From Pseudomonas putida (GTDB taxonomy: Bacteria > Pseudomonadota > Gammaproteobacteria > Pseudomonadales > Pseudomonadaceae), in the NCBI RefSeq assembly GCF_030159595.1, contig NZ_BSKJ01000009.1:186001-250000 (forward strand): a stretch of DNA of 64,000 nt. Direction: 5' to 3'. The notes under the pieces were generated by a model. It saw only the letters and a list, made by a program, of their open reading frames with translations. It was not told the DNA's origin and ran no database searches. Position numbers and translations under genes: made by a program. Below are positions 45,569-54,889 of this stretch, one piece after another (positions within the stretch are counted from its first letter, which is position 1; every line of letters starts with the position of its first letter).

Positions 45569-46822
45569 TCACCAGATGGCGATATCGTAGGTAAGGTACA
45601 GGCGATTGCTGTCTCGGCCACGTGCGAAATCTGATCGATACGCATAGTTGCGCAGCTTCACGCCCAGCCCTTTCAGCGGCCCGGCCTGCAGCACATAGGC
45701 GATCTCGGTATCACGCTCCCATTCCTTGATGCCCTCGCCACCCGAACGGCCATCATCGCCACTCAAGTAACGCGCCATGAAGGTCAGACCAGGTACGCCG
45801 GCGGCAGCGAAGTTGTACGCGTAGCTGGCCATCCAGGTTTTCTCTTCCTCCTCGATGAACTTGCCGATGCCGACGTTGCTGAACGAATACACGGTCGCAC
45901 CACTGATGTACGGCAAGCCGGCTTCACCATCAAGCACCTGATAGCCGGCGCCCAGGGAATGGCCGGAATGCGCATACGTCACCTGGCCGCTGAACATGTG
46001 GTTATCGATGCCGCCGCCGTAGGCCGCGCCGCTGTCGCGGCTCTTGAAGTAGCGCAAGTCGGTGGTCAGTACCCCGCCGGCCAGCGGCAGGTCATGCACC
46101 AGCCCGGCAAAATCCTGGCGATAGAAGTGCTCTAGCTGGCCATGGTAGAAACTCAGGCGCAGTTGTTTGCTGACGGCATAATCGGCACCGGCAAAGCTGA
46201 AGTCCCCTGATTTGCCGCCGCCATAGCCGTCCAGATAAATACCAGTACTGTCGGACGAGTCACGCTGCTTGAAGCGGTCCAGGTGCCCGACCGTCAGGGT
46301 CAGCCCGTCGATATCGGTGCTGGTCAGCTGAGTGCCCTGATAGGTCTGCGGCAGCAGCCGCGCATCGTTATAGACCAGCACGGGTGTCTTGGGCAGCAAG
46401 GTGCCGTGCTTGACCACGGTCTGGCCCAGGCGTGCCTTGGCTGTTACCCCGGCACTGGCGAACTCTTGCGCTGCACGGCCATCGTCGTGCACCGGCAGAA
46501 GCCCCGTGCCACTGCGCCCACGACCGGAGTCCAGGCGCACCCCTACCAGCCCGAGCGCATCCAGGCCCACCCCCACCGTACCTTGGGTAAACCCTGACTG
46601 GTAATCGAGCAGAAAACCTTGAGCCCACTCCACCCGTTCGCTTTTGGCGCTGGCGGCAGCGCGGGCGCTCATGCCGTGCTCGTCACGGAAATTCTCGTTG
46701 AAATACACGTTGCGCAACTGCAGCTTGAGCTTGCTGTCGTCGACAAAACCGGAAGCGCCGGCAACAGGCAGCCAGCCGCAAAGCAGGCCACAGGTGGCCC
46801 CACGGAACACAGCTCGGGACAT
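45569..46822 (-). CDS. OprD-family outer membrane porin
   Basis: The 417-residue protein has a signal peptide (CGLLCGWLPVAGASG) and an OprD/OccD-type barrel (DDSKLKLQLRNVYFNENFRD, EWAQGFLLDYQSGFTQGTVGVGLDALG, NRLYLTYDIAIW at the C-terminus). This family lets specific small substrates through the outer membrane. Position next to CitMHS and a PrpF-type isomerase suggests a tricarboxylate. The ATG at 46822 gives the signal peptide. A GGCCGGAC/GTCCGGCC hairpin without a T-run follows at 45541-45561. Confidence 0.9.
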   Translation of the reverse strand: MSRAVFRGATCGLLCGWLPVAGASGFVDDSKLKLQLRNVYFNENFRDEHGMSARAAASAKSERVEWAQGFLLDYQSGFTQGTVGVGLDALGLVGVRLDSGRGRSGTGLLPVHDDGRAAQEFASAGVTAKARLGQTVVKHGTLLPKTPVLVYNDARLLPQTYQGTQLTSTDIDGLTLTVGHLDRFKQRDSSDSTGIYLDGYGGGKSGDFSFAGADYAVSKQLRLSFYHGQLEHFYRQDFAGLVHDLPLAGGVLTTDLRYFKSRDSGAAYGGGIDNHMFSGQVTYAHSGHSLGAGYQVLDGEAGLPYISGATVYSFSNVGIGKFIEEEEKTWMASYAYNFAAAGVPGLTFMARYLSGDDGRSGGEGIKEWERDTEIAYVLQAGPLKGLGVKLRNYAYRSDFARGRDSNRLYLTYDIAIW

Positions 46823-46890
46823 GATCGGTACTCTATTGTTGTTTTCGGAATGAGCTGGAGACGCGGGCGCCAGGCAGCACCCGTCAATGC

Positions 46891-48195
46891 TTAGACGAAG
46901 AAGGACAATGCGCCCGTGAGCAACGCCAGCGCTGTGATCACCAGCGATGTGAGCACGGCCCATTTGAAGGTGGCCTTCTGGAAGTCACCGATGTCTCGGT
47001 CGACCATGCCCACCAGCAACAACGTCGAAGCCACCAGCGGGCTCATCAGGTGCACCGGCTGGCCGAGTACCGAGGCGCGGGCAATTTCCAGCGGGTCGAT
47101 GCCGTAAGCCGCTGCGGCGTTGGCCAGGATCGGCACCACACCGAAGTAGTAGGCGTCGTTGGACAACACGAAGGTCAGCGGCATGCTGGTCAGCGCCACT
47201 ACCAAGGGGAACCAGTGGCTCCATTCTTCGGGAATCCAGTCCACCAGGGTTTGCGCCAGGGCGTCGACCATCTTGGTGCCTGAAAAGATCCCGGCAAAGA
47301 TACCCGCGGCGAACACCAGCAACACCACCGTCATGGCATTACCCGAATGCGCCAGGATGCGCTCCTTCTGCAATTCCAGCTGCGGGTAATTGATCATCAG
47401 CGCGGCGACGAAGCCGATCATGAACAGGATGGCGGCATGCATCAGCCCCATCACCAGCGCGGCCATGACGGCGATCACCAGCAACAGGTTCACATAGGCC
47501 AGGCGCGGGCGCTTGTACGGGTTGTCGCCAAGGATTTCCTTGATGTAGCAGTTGCCACCACCGGACTCCAGGGCGATGTTGCCGATACGGCGGCGTTCGG
47601 TGCGCCCCAGCAGGAAGGCCGTGAACACCACCCAGGCCGCACCACCGATCATGGTCGGCAGCATCGGGATGAAGTACTCGCTGGCGTCCAGCCCAAGCGC
47701 GGCGATGGCCCGCGTGGCAGGCCCTCCCCAGGGGCTCAACCCACTCATGATGCTCAGTGACAGCATCGACACCGTGGCCAGGATCATCGGGTTCATGCCG
47801 ATACGCTTGTAGAGCGGCAGCATGGCGGCACAGGTGATCATGTAGGTGGTCGTGCCGTCACCGTCCAGCGCCACCAGAAGTGACAGCAGTGCCGTGCCGA
47901 TGGCGATCTTGACCGGGTCGCCGTTTACCCGCTTGAGGATCTTGCGAATCAAAGGATCGAACAGGCCGGCATCGATCATCAGGCCGAAGAACAGGATGGC
48001 AAACAGCAGCAGCGCTGCCGATGGCGCGACCATTTTCAGGCCATCGAGCATCATCTTGCCGAGTTCGGGGGCAAAGCCGCCGATGACGGCGAAGACGATC
48101 GGGACAACGGTCAGCGCAACGATAGGCGACAGGCGCTTGCTCATGATCAGGTAGGTGAACGTCACCACCATGATCAGGCCCAGGAGTGCGAGCAT
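46891..48195 (-). CDS. CitMHS-family citrate/metal:proton symporter
   Basis: The 434-residue protein has about 12 membrane segments and CitMHS signatures (IVALTVVPIVFAVIGGFAPELGKMMLDGL; GDGTTTYMITCAAMLPLYKRIGMNP; SGLSPWGGPATRAIAALG). The family imports tricarboxylates such as citrate complexed to a divalent metal. It lies between the porin (68-base gap) and dctA and is probably cotranscribed with them. Confidence 0.91.
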   Translation of the reverse strand: MLALLGLIMVVTFTYLIMSKRLSPIVALTVVPIVFAVIGGFAPELGKMMLDGLKMVAPSAALLLFAILFFGLMIDAGLFDPLIRKILKRVNGDPVKIAIGTALLSLLVALDGDGTTTYMITCAAMLPLYKRIGMNPMILATVSMLSLSIMSGLSPWGGPATRAIAALGLDASEYFIPMLPTMIGGAAWVVFTAFLLGRTERRRIGNIALESGGGNCYIKEILGDNPYKRPRLAYVNLLLVIAVMAALVMGLMHAAILFMIGFVAALMINYPQLELQKERILAHSGNAMTVVLLVFAAGIFAGIFSGTKMVDALAQTLVDWIPEEWSHWFPLVVALTSMPLTFVLSNDAYYFGVVPILANAAAAYGIDPLEIARASVLGQPVHLMSPLVASTLLLVGMVDRDIGDFQKATFKWAVLTSLVITALALLTGALSFFV

Positions 48196-48318
48196 GGTCT
48201 TTCTCTCTTGTTTTTATTGTGCGTGGCCGCCCGCCAGGCAGGCAGCCTCCTACCCCACTCGGCATCGCGGTGATGTCGCGTGGAATTTTAAGTCAGGCTT
48301 GGGTGTGGCGACGCGCGT

Positions 48319-49641
48319 TCAGACGTGGCGCCGTGGCTCCACGGGCCAAGTGGCCTGAGCGGGTGCGGGTGCGGGTGCGACTGGCTGCTCGGCCTGCACG
48401 CCATCCAGGGTGCGCAACAGGATCTCCCGCTCACAGGCATTCTCGGACAGCGAGATCACCACGGTGGCCACCGCATTGCTGGCAAGGCTGGTCAGGGCCC
48501 GGGCTTCGGACATGAATCGGTCGATACCGATCAGCAGCGCCAGGCCAGCCAGCGGAATATCGTGGATCACGGTCAGGGTCGAGGCCAGGGCAACGAAACC
48601 ACTGCCTGTCACCCCGGCGGCGCCCTTGGACGACAGCAACATGATCGCCAGCATGGTCAGCGTCTGCCCCAGGGTGATGTCGATGTTGCAGGCCTGGGCG
48701 ATGAAGATGGCCGCCAGCGACAGGTAGATGGCTGTGCCATCGAGGTTGAACGAGTAACCGGTTGGCAACACCAGGCCTACCACACCCTTCTTGCAGCCCA
48801 GCTTTTCGAGTTTTTCCAGCATGCGCGGCAGCACGGGCTCGGTGGACGAAGTACCCAGCACTACCAGGAATTCCTCTCGGAAATAGCGCAGCAGTTTCCA
48901 CAGGCTGAAACCATGGGCACGGCAGATGCCACCCAGTACGACCAGTACGAAGAACGCACAGGCGATGTACAGCGTACCCACCAGCTTGGCCAGGGCACCG
49001 AGTGAGGTGATGCCGTACTGCCCGACGGTAAAAGCCAGCGCACCAAAGGCACCCACCGGCGCGAAGCGCATCAGGTAGCCAAAAATGCGAAACACCATGG
49101 TCGAGGCAGACTCCAGCACATCCAGCACTGGCTTGCCCTTGTCCCCCATGGACGACAGGGCAAAGCCGCTGAGCACGGCGATGAACAGCACCGGCAACAC
49201 TTCGCCCTTGTTGAAGGCACCGATGAAGGTATCGGGAATGATGTGCATGAAGAAATCGACAACGCCCAGCTTGGCTGCCGAGGCGGTGTACTGGCCAAGG
49301 CCTTCGGTGCTGAGGGTGGCGGGATCGATGTTCATGCCCACGCCTGGTTTGAACAGGTAAACCGCCGCCAGGCCAATCACCAGGCTCACCACCGTGAGGC
49401 CCAGGAACAGCAGCAACGTCTTGCTCATCAGGCGCCCCAGCGAGCGCTTGTCGGTCATCCCGGCGATGCCGGTGACAAGGGTGCAGAACACCACTGGGGC
49501 GATCATCATCTTGATCAGCTTGATGAAGGCATCGCCCAAGGGCTTGAGCGCAACGGCCTGTTGGGCCCAGAAGTGGCCGACCAATACACCCAGCAGGACG
49601 GCGCAGAGGATCTGGAAATACAGCGATTTGGCGAGTTTCAT
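48319..49641 (-). CDS. dctA: DctA-type C4-dicarboxylate:cation symporter
   Basis: The 440-residue DAACS-family protein has SLYFQILCAVLLGVLVGHF, the serine-rich re-entrant loop LGTSSTEPVLPRMLEKLEKLG, and PTGYSFNLDGTAIYLSLAAIFIAQA. It normally imports succinate, fumarate or malate. Here it is inside a putative tricarboxylate cluster, so it may be a paralog with a different substrate. It lies 74 bases after the isomerase gene. Confidence 0.92.
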   Translation of the reverse strand: MKLAKSLYFQILCAVLLGVLVGHFWAQQAVALKPLGDAFIKLIKMMIAPVVFCTLVTGIAGMTDKRSLGRLMSKTLLLFLGLTVVSLVIGLAAVYLFKPGVGMNIDPATLSTEGLGQYTASAAKLGVVDFFMHIIPDTFIGAFNKGEVLPVLFIAVLSGFALSSMGDKGKPVLDVLESASTMVFRIFGYLMRFAPVGAFGALAFTVGQYGITSLGALAKLVGTLYIACAFFVLVVLGGICRAHGFSLWKLLRYFREEFLVVLGTSSTEPVLPRMLEKLEKLGCKKGVVGLVLPTGYSFNLDGTAIYLSLAAIFIAQACNIDITLGQTLTMLAIMLLSSKGAAGVTGSGFVALASTLTVIHDIPLAGLALLIGIDRFMSEARALTSLASNAVATVVISLSENACEREILLRTLDGVQAEQPVAPAPAPAQATWPVEPRRHV

Positions 49642-49715
49642 GGGGCATCACCATTGTTGAAATTGTGCGGATGCGCTTGGTGCATGTGTAAAGCAAGCGG
49701 CTGGGCCGCCTCTAG

Positions 49716-50795
49716 CTACCCTGCCAGCCTGCGCAAGGTAGGGGCGTAGACAAAGCCTGAAAAGAGCCGCCGGGCGGTTCGCACCACCGAAACCTGGGTC
49801 GTGTTGCCGTCGCCACCACTGCGCGACAGCGCCACATCGATACCCCCGCTCGGGTGCTCAAGGCGCACTTCGGTCAATTGCAGCGCGCCCTCGCCAAGCA
49901 GCTCGCCGAGTACCGTGCCGGGGCTGACGCAGGCAGTCGCCAGCCCTACCGCCCCGGTGATGGCCAAAGCACGGTGGCAGTTGTGCGGCATGAAGTAACG
50001 CACCTGCAACGTGCCGTCGTACCGTGGCGCAGACACCAGCACCGGCTTGGGGATTACCATGCCACTGACGTCGCCAAGGCCCATGGCCTTGCCAGCTTTC
50101 AGGCGCAGCGCTTCAAGGCGCTTGAGCAGTTGGTCATTGGCATCGAGTTCTACTGGGGTTTCCGATCCGGTCACGCCTAGTTGACTGGCCTGCACGACCA
50201 TCATGGGCATGGCCATGTCGATGCAGGTGACCGGAACGCCATCGATCACGTCCGTGGCCTTGCCGGTGGGGAACAGCTTGCCGGTCTTGCTACCAACGGC
50301 ATCGAGGAAAGTCAGGTGCACCGGGGCGGCTGTGCCCGGTACACCATCGATTGCCGTGCGCCCTTCGTAGCGCACGATACCGCCGGGGGTTTCCACCAGC
50401 GAGTTGACCAAGGTGCCGGTGTTCAGGTTGCGGATGCGGACCAAGGTCTTGCCATCCTGGCCTTTCACCAGGCCTTGCTCGATGGCGAACGGGCCCACGG
50501 CGCACAGCATGTTGCCGCAATTGGGCGCGGTGTCGACGCGGCGCTGGGCAACCATCACCTGAACGAACAGGTAATCGACGTCAGCCTCGGGATGCAACGA
50601 AGGGCTGACGATTGCCACCTTGCTGGTTTGCGGGCTGCCGCCACCGATGCCATCGATTTCCAGCTCATGGCCGGAGCCCATCAGGTTGATCAGCAACTCG
50701 TCGCGTTCGACCACATTGGCAGGCAGATCCCAGGCGTGGAAGAACGGCCCTTTCGAGGTACCACCGCGCATGAGTACGCAAGGAATTCGTTGCAT
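49716..50795 (-). CDS. PrpF/4-oxalomesaconate tautomerase-family isomerase
   Basis: The 359-residue protein starts RIPCVLMRGGTSKGPFF and carries CGNMLCAVGPFAIE (catalytic Cys) and FMPHNCHRALAITGAVGLATAC. The family moves double bonds or interconverts cis and trans forms: PrpF acts on methylaconitate and trans-aconitate, GalD on 4-oxalomesaconate. Gallate genes are absent here and tricarboxylate transporters surround it, so an aconitate-type substrate is the best guess. The ATG at 50795 gives the standard N-terminus. Confidence 0.88.
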   Translation of the reverse strand: MQRIPCVLMRGGTSKGPFFHAWDLPANVVERDELLINLMGSGHELEIDGIGGGSPQTSKVAIVSPSLHPEADVDYLFVQVMVAQRRVDTAPNCGNMLCAVGPFAIEQGLVKGQDGKTLVRIRNLNTGTLVNSLVETPGGIVRYEGRTAIDGVPGTAAPVHLTFLDAVGSKTGKLFPTGKATDVIDGVPVTCIDMAMPMMVVQASQLGVTGSETPVELDANDQLLKRLEALRLKAGKAMGLGDVSGMVIPKPVLVSAPRYDGTLQVRYFMPHNCHRALAITGAVGLATACVSPGTVLGELLGEGALQLTEVRLEHPSGGIDVALSRSGGDGNTTQVSVVRTARRLFSGFVYAPTLRRLAG

Positions 50796-50813
50796 GATTT
50801 TGCACTCTTGTTG

Positions 50814-50832
50814 ATCAATGGACATCATTGAT
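50814..50832. promoter_or_regulatory. Inverted repeat between the isomerase gene and its LysR regulator
   Basis: ATCAATGgacatCATTGAT at 50814-50832 has perfect 7-base arms. It lies 19 bases from the isomerase start and 110 bases from the LysR start, a plausible operator for the divergent pair. Confidence 0.5.
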
Positions 50833-50942
50833 GCTGTGAGCAAAAGAGTGACAGGCATGGATAAATCAATCCAATGCAAATATCGTAGCCATTATTGCGA
50901 TTCAAACATCAATCAAACACGGCGACAGTAGCGGGTTTTCTT

Positions 50943-51836
50943 ATGGAATATGAGCTGCAAGATATCAGATCTTTCGTGAAAATCGCCGAACTTGGCAGTT
51001 TCCACGAGACCGCCGAGGCGCTTCACCTATCCCAGCCGGCCTTGAGTCGACGAATCAAGAAGCTCGAGGAAGGCCTGGGTACCTCGCTACTGGAGCGCAC
51101 CACACGCCGGGTCAGCCTGACCAGCGTGGGCCGCGACTTCCTGCCCAAGGCCAGGCGCCTGCTGGATGATTTTGAAGACTCGATCCTCAGCATCCGCGAG
51201 CTGGCCGAGCGCCAGACCGGCCAGGTTACCCTCGCCTGCATTCCCACCGCAGCGTTCTACTTCCTGCCATCGGTGATCCGCGATTACAACGAGCAGTACC
51301 CGAAAATCCGCATTCGCCTGCTGGACCTTAGCGCCAACGACGGGCTCGAAGCCGTGTTGCGCGGCGAGGCCGACTTCGGCATCAACATGATGAGCGGCCA
51401 GCACCCGGACATCGAGTTTGTCACGCTGGTGCAAGAGCACTTTGTGCTGGCCTGCAGGCGGGACCACCCACTGGCGAACCGGGCCTCCGTTACCTGGACG
51501 GAACTGGCTGACTACCGCCTGATCGGCGTCGGCCGCCTGAGCGGCAACCGCATGCTGCTGGACCACGCGTTGTCGGGGCTCAACCTGCGGCCCAAATGGT
51601 TTTACGAAGTGCAACACCTGTCCACGTCGCTGGGCATGGTCGAGGCCGGGCTGGGCGTATCGGCCATGCCCAGCCTGGCCATGCCCGACGCCGACCACCC
51701 GACGCTGGTCAGTGTGCCGCTGATCGAGCCGCAGGTTAGCCGCACCCTGGGGTTGGTGTACCGGCGCGGCGCATCGTTGTCGCCTGCGGCGGAGAAGTTC
51801 GTTTCGATCCTTCTGCAGCAGTGGCCCAACCGTTGA
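50943..51836 (+). CDS. LysR-family regulator of the tricarboxylate cluster
   Basis: The 297-residue protein has the winged helix ELQDIRSFVKIAELGSFHETAEALHLSQPALSRRIKKLEEGLG and a full effector domain (PTAAFYFLPSVIRDYNEQYPKIRI; GEADFGINMM). It is divergent from the isomerase-dctA-citMHS-porin series and is the obvious candidate to control it. The ATG at 50943 was chosen for its match to the family N-terminus. Confidence 0.9.
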   Translation: MEYELQDIRSFVKIAELGSFHETAEALHLSQPALSRRIKKLEEGLGTSLLERTTRRVSLTSVGRDFLPKARRLLDDFEDSILSIRELAERQTGQVTLACIPTAAFYFLPSVIRDYNEQYPKIRIRLLDLSANDGLEAVLRGEADFGINMMSGQHPDIEFVTLVQEHFVLACRRDHPLANRASVTWTELADYRLIGVGRLSGNRMLLDHALSGLNLRPKWFYEVQHLSTSLGMVEAGLGVSAMPSLAMPDADHPTLVSVPLIEPQVSRTLGLVYRRGASLSPAAEKFVSILLQQWPNR

Positions 51837-51861
51837 ATCGCCGCTGCGCAGGCAGGTGAGT

Positions 51862-52158
51862 TCAGGCGTCCTTACCCAGCACAAAGCGGTCGAAATGTTC
51901 GATGTGCTCATCCAGGTTGTCTTCGAGCATCATCCGGTATTGCTCACAGAAGTACTTCAGAATCTCTTCCCGGGCTGCCGCCAGCTCCGCGCCCGACTTG
52001 AAGCTGCGGGCGCTCATCCAGGCGCTGAAACGCGTGGCGCCGAAGGTCAGCGAAGCACTTACCTTGCCCAGGTCTTCGAATTTTTCAATCTGCTGGTTGG
52101 CCAGGTCGATGTGCGCATCGGCGCGGTCATAGAAGGCCTGATCGGTAGCTTGGGTCAT
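51862..52158 (-). CDS. DUF3144 family protein
   Basis: The 98-residue helical protein (QAFYDRADAHIDLANQQIEKFEDLGKVSASLTFGATRFSAWMSARSF) fits DUF3144, a family of unknown function. No signal or membrane segment is present. It is convergent with the LysR gene, 25 bases away. An 11-base inverted repeat lies upstream. Confidence 0.82.
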   Translation of the reverse strand: MTQATDQAFYDRADAHIDLANQQIEKFEDLGKVSASLTFGATRFSAWMSARSFKSGAELAAAREEILKYFCEQYRMMLEDNLDEHIEHFDRFVLGKDA

Positions 52159-52543
52159 TGCGGTTCACCTTGTAACGGATGCCCAAGCCTTGCATGGCGG
52201 CGCGCATACATGCAAGGCTGAAAAAGGATCATCCATAACGAAAAAGGAAGCAAAGCACCTTATGCTTGGAATCACACGTATCCATCGCTACTTGCGCCCA
52301 CTGCCTGCAAACCGAACTGCAGCCAGTGGGCGTGACCTCAAGGCCAAACGAGCCGCCCGCCTCACCTCACAGATTGCAAACCTCCTCTGCACTCCCCGCT
52401 CTGCCCCGCCTTATCTCTGTGTCGCACCTGAGCGTGCACCTGACAAACGCGTGCCCCCGACCTGACTGCCGACGCTGCTGCTCACACGCCGTGCTCGCTT
52501 TTTACAGGCGAGATGTCTGACGCACCCACAGGGGCAACACCTA
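52159..52543. promoter_or_regulatory. DUF3144-mtlD divergent intergenic region with inverted repeat
   Basis: In this 385-base gap AGCCTTGCATG (52186-52196) and CATGCAAGGCT (52209-52219) are perfect 11-base arms around 12 bases, 28 bases before the DUF3144 start. This could be an operator or a leader hairpin. The remainder up to mtlD contains its promoter, but no consensus was recognised with confidence. Mannitol synthesis genes are usually osmotically induced. Confidence 0.5.
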
Positions 52544-54682
52544 ATGCTTTTCTTTCAAGGTAAACAGATTCTCAGCGCCATCTTCGATATGGATGGCACC
52601 CTCTTCGACACCGAGCGCTTGCGCTTCAAGACGCTGAAGCAAGCCTCGCTGGAAATCTTCGGCAAAGCGCTGAGCGAGGACACATTGATCGGCTCGCTGG
52701 GCCTGAGCGCGACAAAGGCCGAAGCCCTTGCCAAAGCGCATAACGGTGAAGCATTCCCGTACGCCGAGATCCGCAAACGCGCGGATGAACTTGAGCTGGA
52801 GTATGTGCGCAATCACGGCGTACCGATCAAGGCCGGCCTGCTGGAAGTGCTGGAACGCCTGCGCAAGTCGGGCCTGACCATGGCCGTGGCCACCTCCAGC
52901 CGCCGCGCCATTGCCGAGGAGTACCTGATCAACGCCAACGTGCTGAAGTACTTCGACATCACCGTGTGCGGCGATGAGGTCAGCCAAGGCAAACCCCACC
53001 CCGAGATATTTTTGAAAGCCGCCCGTGCGCTCAATTGCCAGCCAGGCCAGTGCTTCATGGTCGAGGACTCGGAAAACGGTATGCTTTCGGCCATGCGCGC
53101 CGAAGGCCAGGCAATCCTGATCGAGGACATCAAACCACCCGCCCCCGAGATCAAGGCAGGCGCGCTGAAGGCCTACCGCAGCATGGCCGAATTCCTGGCC
53201 GACCTGAGCGAGTGCGTTCCCGACCTGGGCATGCCCACACTGAACGACAGCTTCCCGGCCTCGCTGAACCAGTTCCGGGTGGGCATTCATGGGTTCGGCG
53301 CCATTGGCGGTGGCTACCTGGCGCAGGTATTTTCCCATTGGGATGGCTACACCCGGCCTTGCGAAATCATCGCCGCCACCCGCTCGCGCCTGCTGCGCGA
53401 AAGCGTCAATGCCTTCGGCCGTTACAGCGTGCGCTACAGCGCCACCTCATTCGACCAGACCCTCGACAATGTACGCATGATCGACATGGACGATGAGGAT
53501 GCGCTGATCCGTATGTACACCGCCGCCGAGATTGTAGGCCTGAGCCTGCCCGAGCAGGCCATCCGCAACCAGGCGAAGGTGATTGCCAAAGGTTTGTTGC
53601 AACGCTTCGAACGCCGTGGCCGTGAGCTGACGTTGCTGATCGTGCTGAACAAGGTGGGCGGTGCTGCATTCGTGCGCCGGCATGTGCAAGCGGAGCTGGC
53701 ATTGCTGTGCGCGCCGGCAATCTGCGATCAGGTGCTTGAGAAAACCCGTTTCGCCGAAACGGTGGTCAGCCGTATCGTTTCCAAGCTCACCAACAACGCG
53801 TTGGTGCGGCAACTGCGGATCAAGTCTCAGATGTTCCAGAACAGCCTGGAAGACGAGTCGGCACTCGCTACAAAGGCACCCACGCCAGTCCCTGAATACG
53901 AACGCCTGATCGGGCGCTTCAGGCCCTTTGCCCAGACCCGCAGCGCCATGAGCCAGCTGCACCTGATCCTGTTCAACAGCGAACCCGACATGCCGCTGTA
54001 TGCAGAGCGTGGTAGCGACCTGCTGGAGCGCCTGCGCCAGGTGAAGACCGTGCCGGACATCACCCAGATCCAGGTCATCAAGAACCGCCTGTGGAATGGC
54101 CCGCACGCCATCGTCGCCTGGTATGCAAGCCTGCTGGGCCATGACTCGATTGGCCAGGGTATGGGCGATGCACGCGTGAGCGAGCTGGCCGAGCGGCTGA
54201 TTCGCCAGGAAGTCGCGCCCGCACTGGTGGCGGAGTATCCGCAGATGGCCGAGGTGGTCAGCCGTTTTGCCGATACCTTCCTGGAGCGCTGCAAAACCTC
54301 GTTCAAAGACCCTTGTGCCCGGGTGGGGCGTGACCCGTTGCGCAAGCTTCAGCGCAACGAACGCATTTTCAGCAGCATCGACCTGGCACGCCGGCACGGT
54401 ATTCAAACCCCGGGCCTGACGTTGGGTGCAGCACTCGCCATTCACCATGCCTTGCGCGGCAAAGACACCAAGGACCTGGAGGCCCAGGCGATCAGGCAGG
54501 TCTACCTGGCCAATGACGCCCGCGTCGAAGCTGTGCTTACCCATGACGGCGACTACAACGGCAAGCGATTTCCAGGGTTGGACCCGATCAGGGATGCGCA
54601 ACTGATCACGGCCATTTCAGGTGCTTTTCGGCAATACCCGCAAAGGCATGCCGCTAAAACGCTTCTGATGCAAGTCAGTTAA
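52544..54682 (+). CDS. mtlD: Bifunctional mannitol-1-phosphate dehydrogenase/phosphatase
   Basis: The 712-residue fusion has an N-terminal HAD phosphatase (AIFDMDGTLFDTERL, VATSSRR, GKPHPEIFLKAA, VEDSENGMLSA; residues 1-220). Its C-terminal part resembles mannitol-1-phosphate 5-dehydrogenase (FRVGIHGFGAIGGGYLAQVF near 245; LNKVGGAAFVRRHV; KNRLWNGPHAIVAWYASLLG). The same fusion in Acinetobacter baylyi makes mannitol from fructose-6-phosphate as a compatible solute, so this is likely osmoprotection rather than mannitol catabolism. It stands alone, with a REP pair after it. Confidence 0.9.
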   Translation: MLFFQGKQILSAIFDMDGTLFDTERLRFKTLKQASLEIFGKALSEDTLIGSLGLSATKAEALAKAHNGEAFPYAEIRKRADELELEYVRNHGVPIKAGLLEVLERLRKSGLTMAVATSSRRAIAEEYLINANVLKYFDITVCGDEVSQGKPHPEIFLKAARALNCQPGQCFMVEDSENGMLSAMRAEGQAILIEDIKPPAPEIKAGALKAYRSMAEFLADLSECVPDLGMPTLNDSFPASLNQFRVGIHGFGAIGGGYLAQVFSHWDGYTRPCEIIAATRSRLLRESVNAFGRYSVRYSATSFDQTLDNVRMIDMDDEDALIRMYTAAEIVGLSLPEQAIRNQAKVIAKGLLQRFERRGRELTLLIVLNKVGGAAFVRRHVQAELALLCAPAICDQVLEKTRFAETVVSRIVSKLTNNALVRQLRIKSQMFQNSLEDESALATKAPTPVPEYERLIGRFRPFAQTRSAMSQLHLILFNSEPDMPLYAERGSDLLERLRQVKTVPDITQIQVIKNRLWNGPHAIVAWYASLLGHDSIGQGMGDARVSELAERLIRQEVAPALVAEYPQMAEVVSRFADTFLERCKTSFKDPCARVGRDPLRKLQRNERIFSSIDLARRHGIQTPGLTLGAALAIHHALRGKDTKDLEAQAIRQVYLANDARVEAVLTHDGDYNGKRFPGLDPIRDAQLITAISGAFRQYPQRHAAKTLLMQVS

Positions 54683-54697
54683 CCGAGGCCGCCTTGC

Positions 54698-54789
54698 GGC
54701 CCATCGCCGGCAAGCCAGCGCCCACAAGTACTGCGCAGATCCTCAACAGTGCGCGGCCCCTGTGGGAGCTGGCTTGCCGGCGATGGGCT
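54698..54789. repeat. Inverted REP pair after mtlD
   Basis: GCCCATCGCCGGCAAGCCAGC (from 54699) and its near-complement GCTGGCTTGCCGGCGATGGGC (to 54788) are arranged head to head about 40 bases apart, each with a CCCACA/TGTGGG extension. It is a second subtype of the P. putida REP sequence. Confidence 0.85.
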
Positions 54790-54889
54790 GCACAGCAGCC
54801 CCAACGTTCTCCGACCAGATAAATGCTGCGGCCCGGCGTGTTACCAGAACGTACCACGCAAGCCTGCAATCATGCGCAACCGTTTCAGG

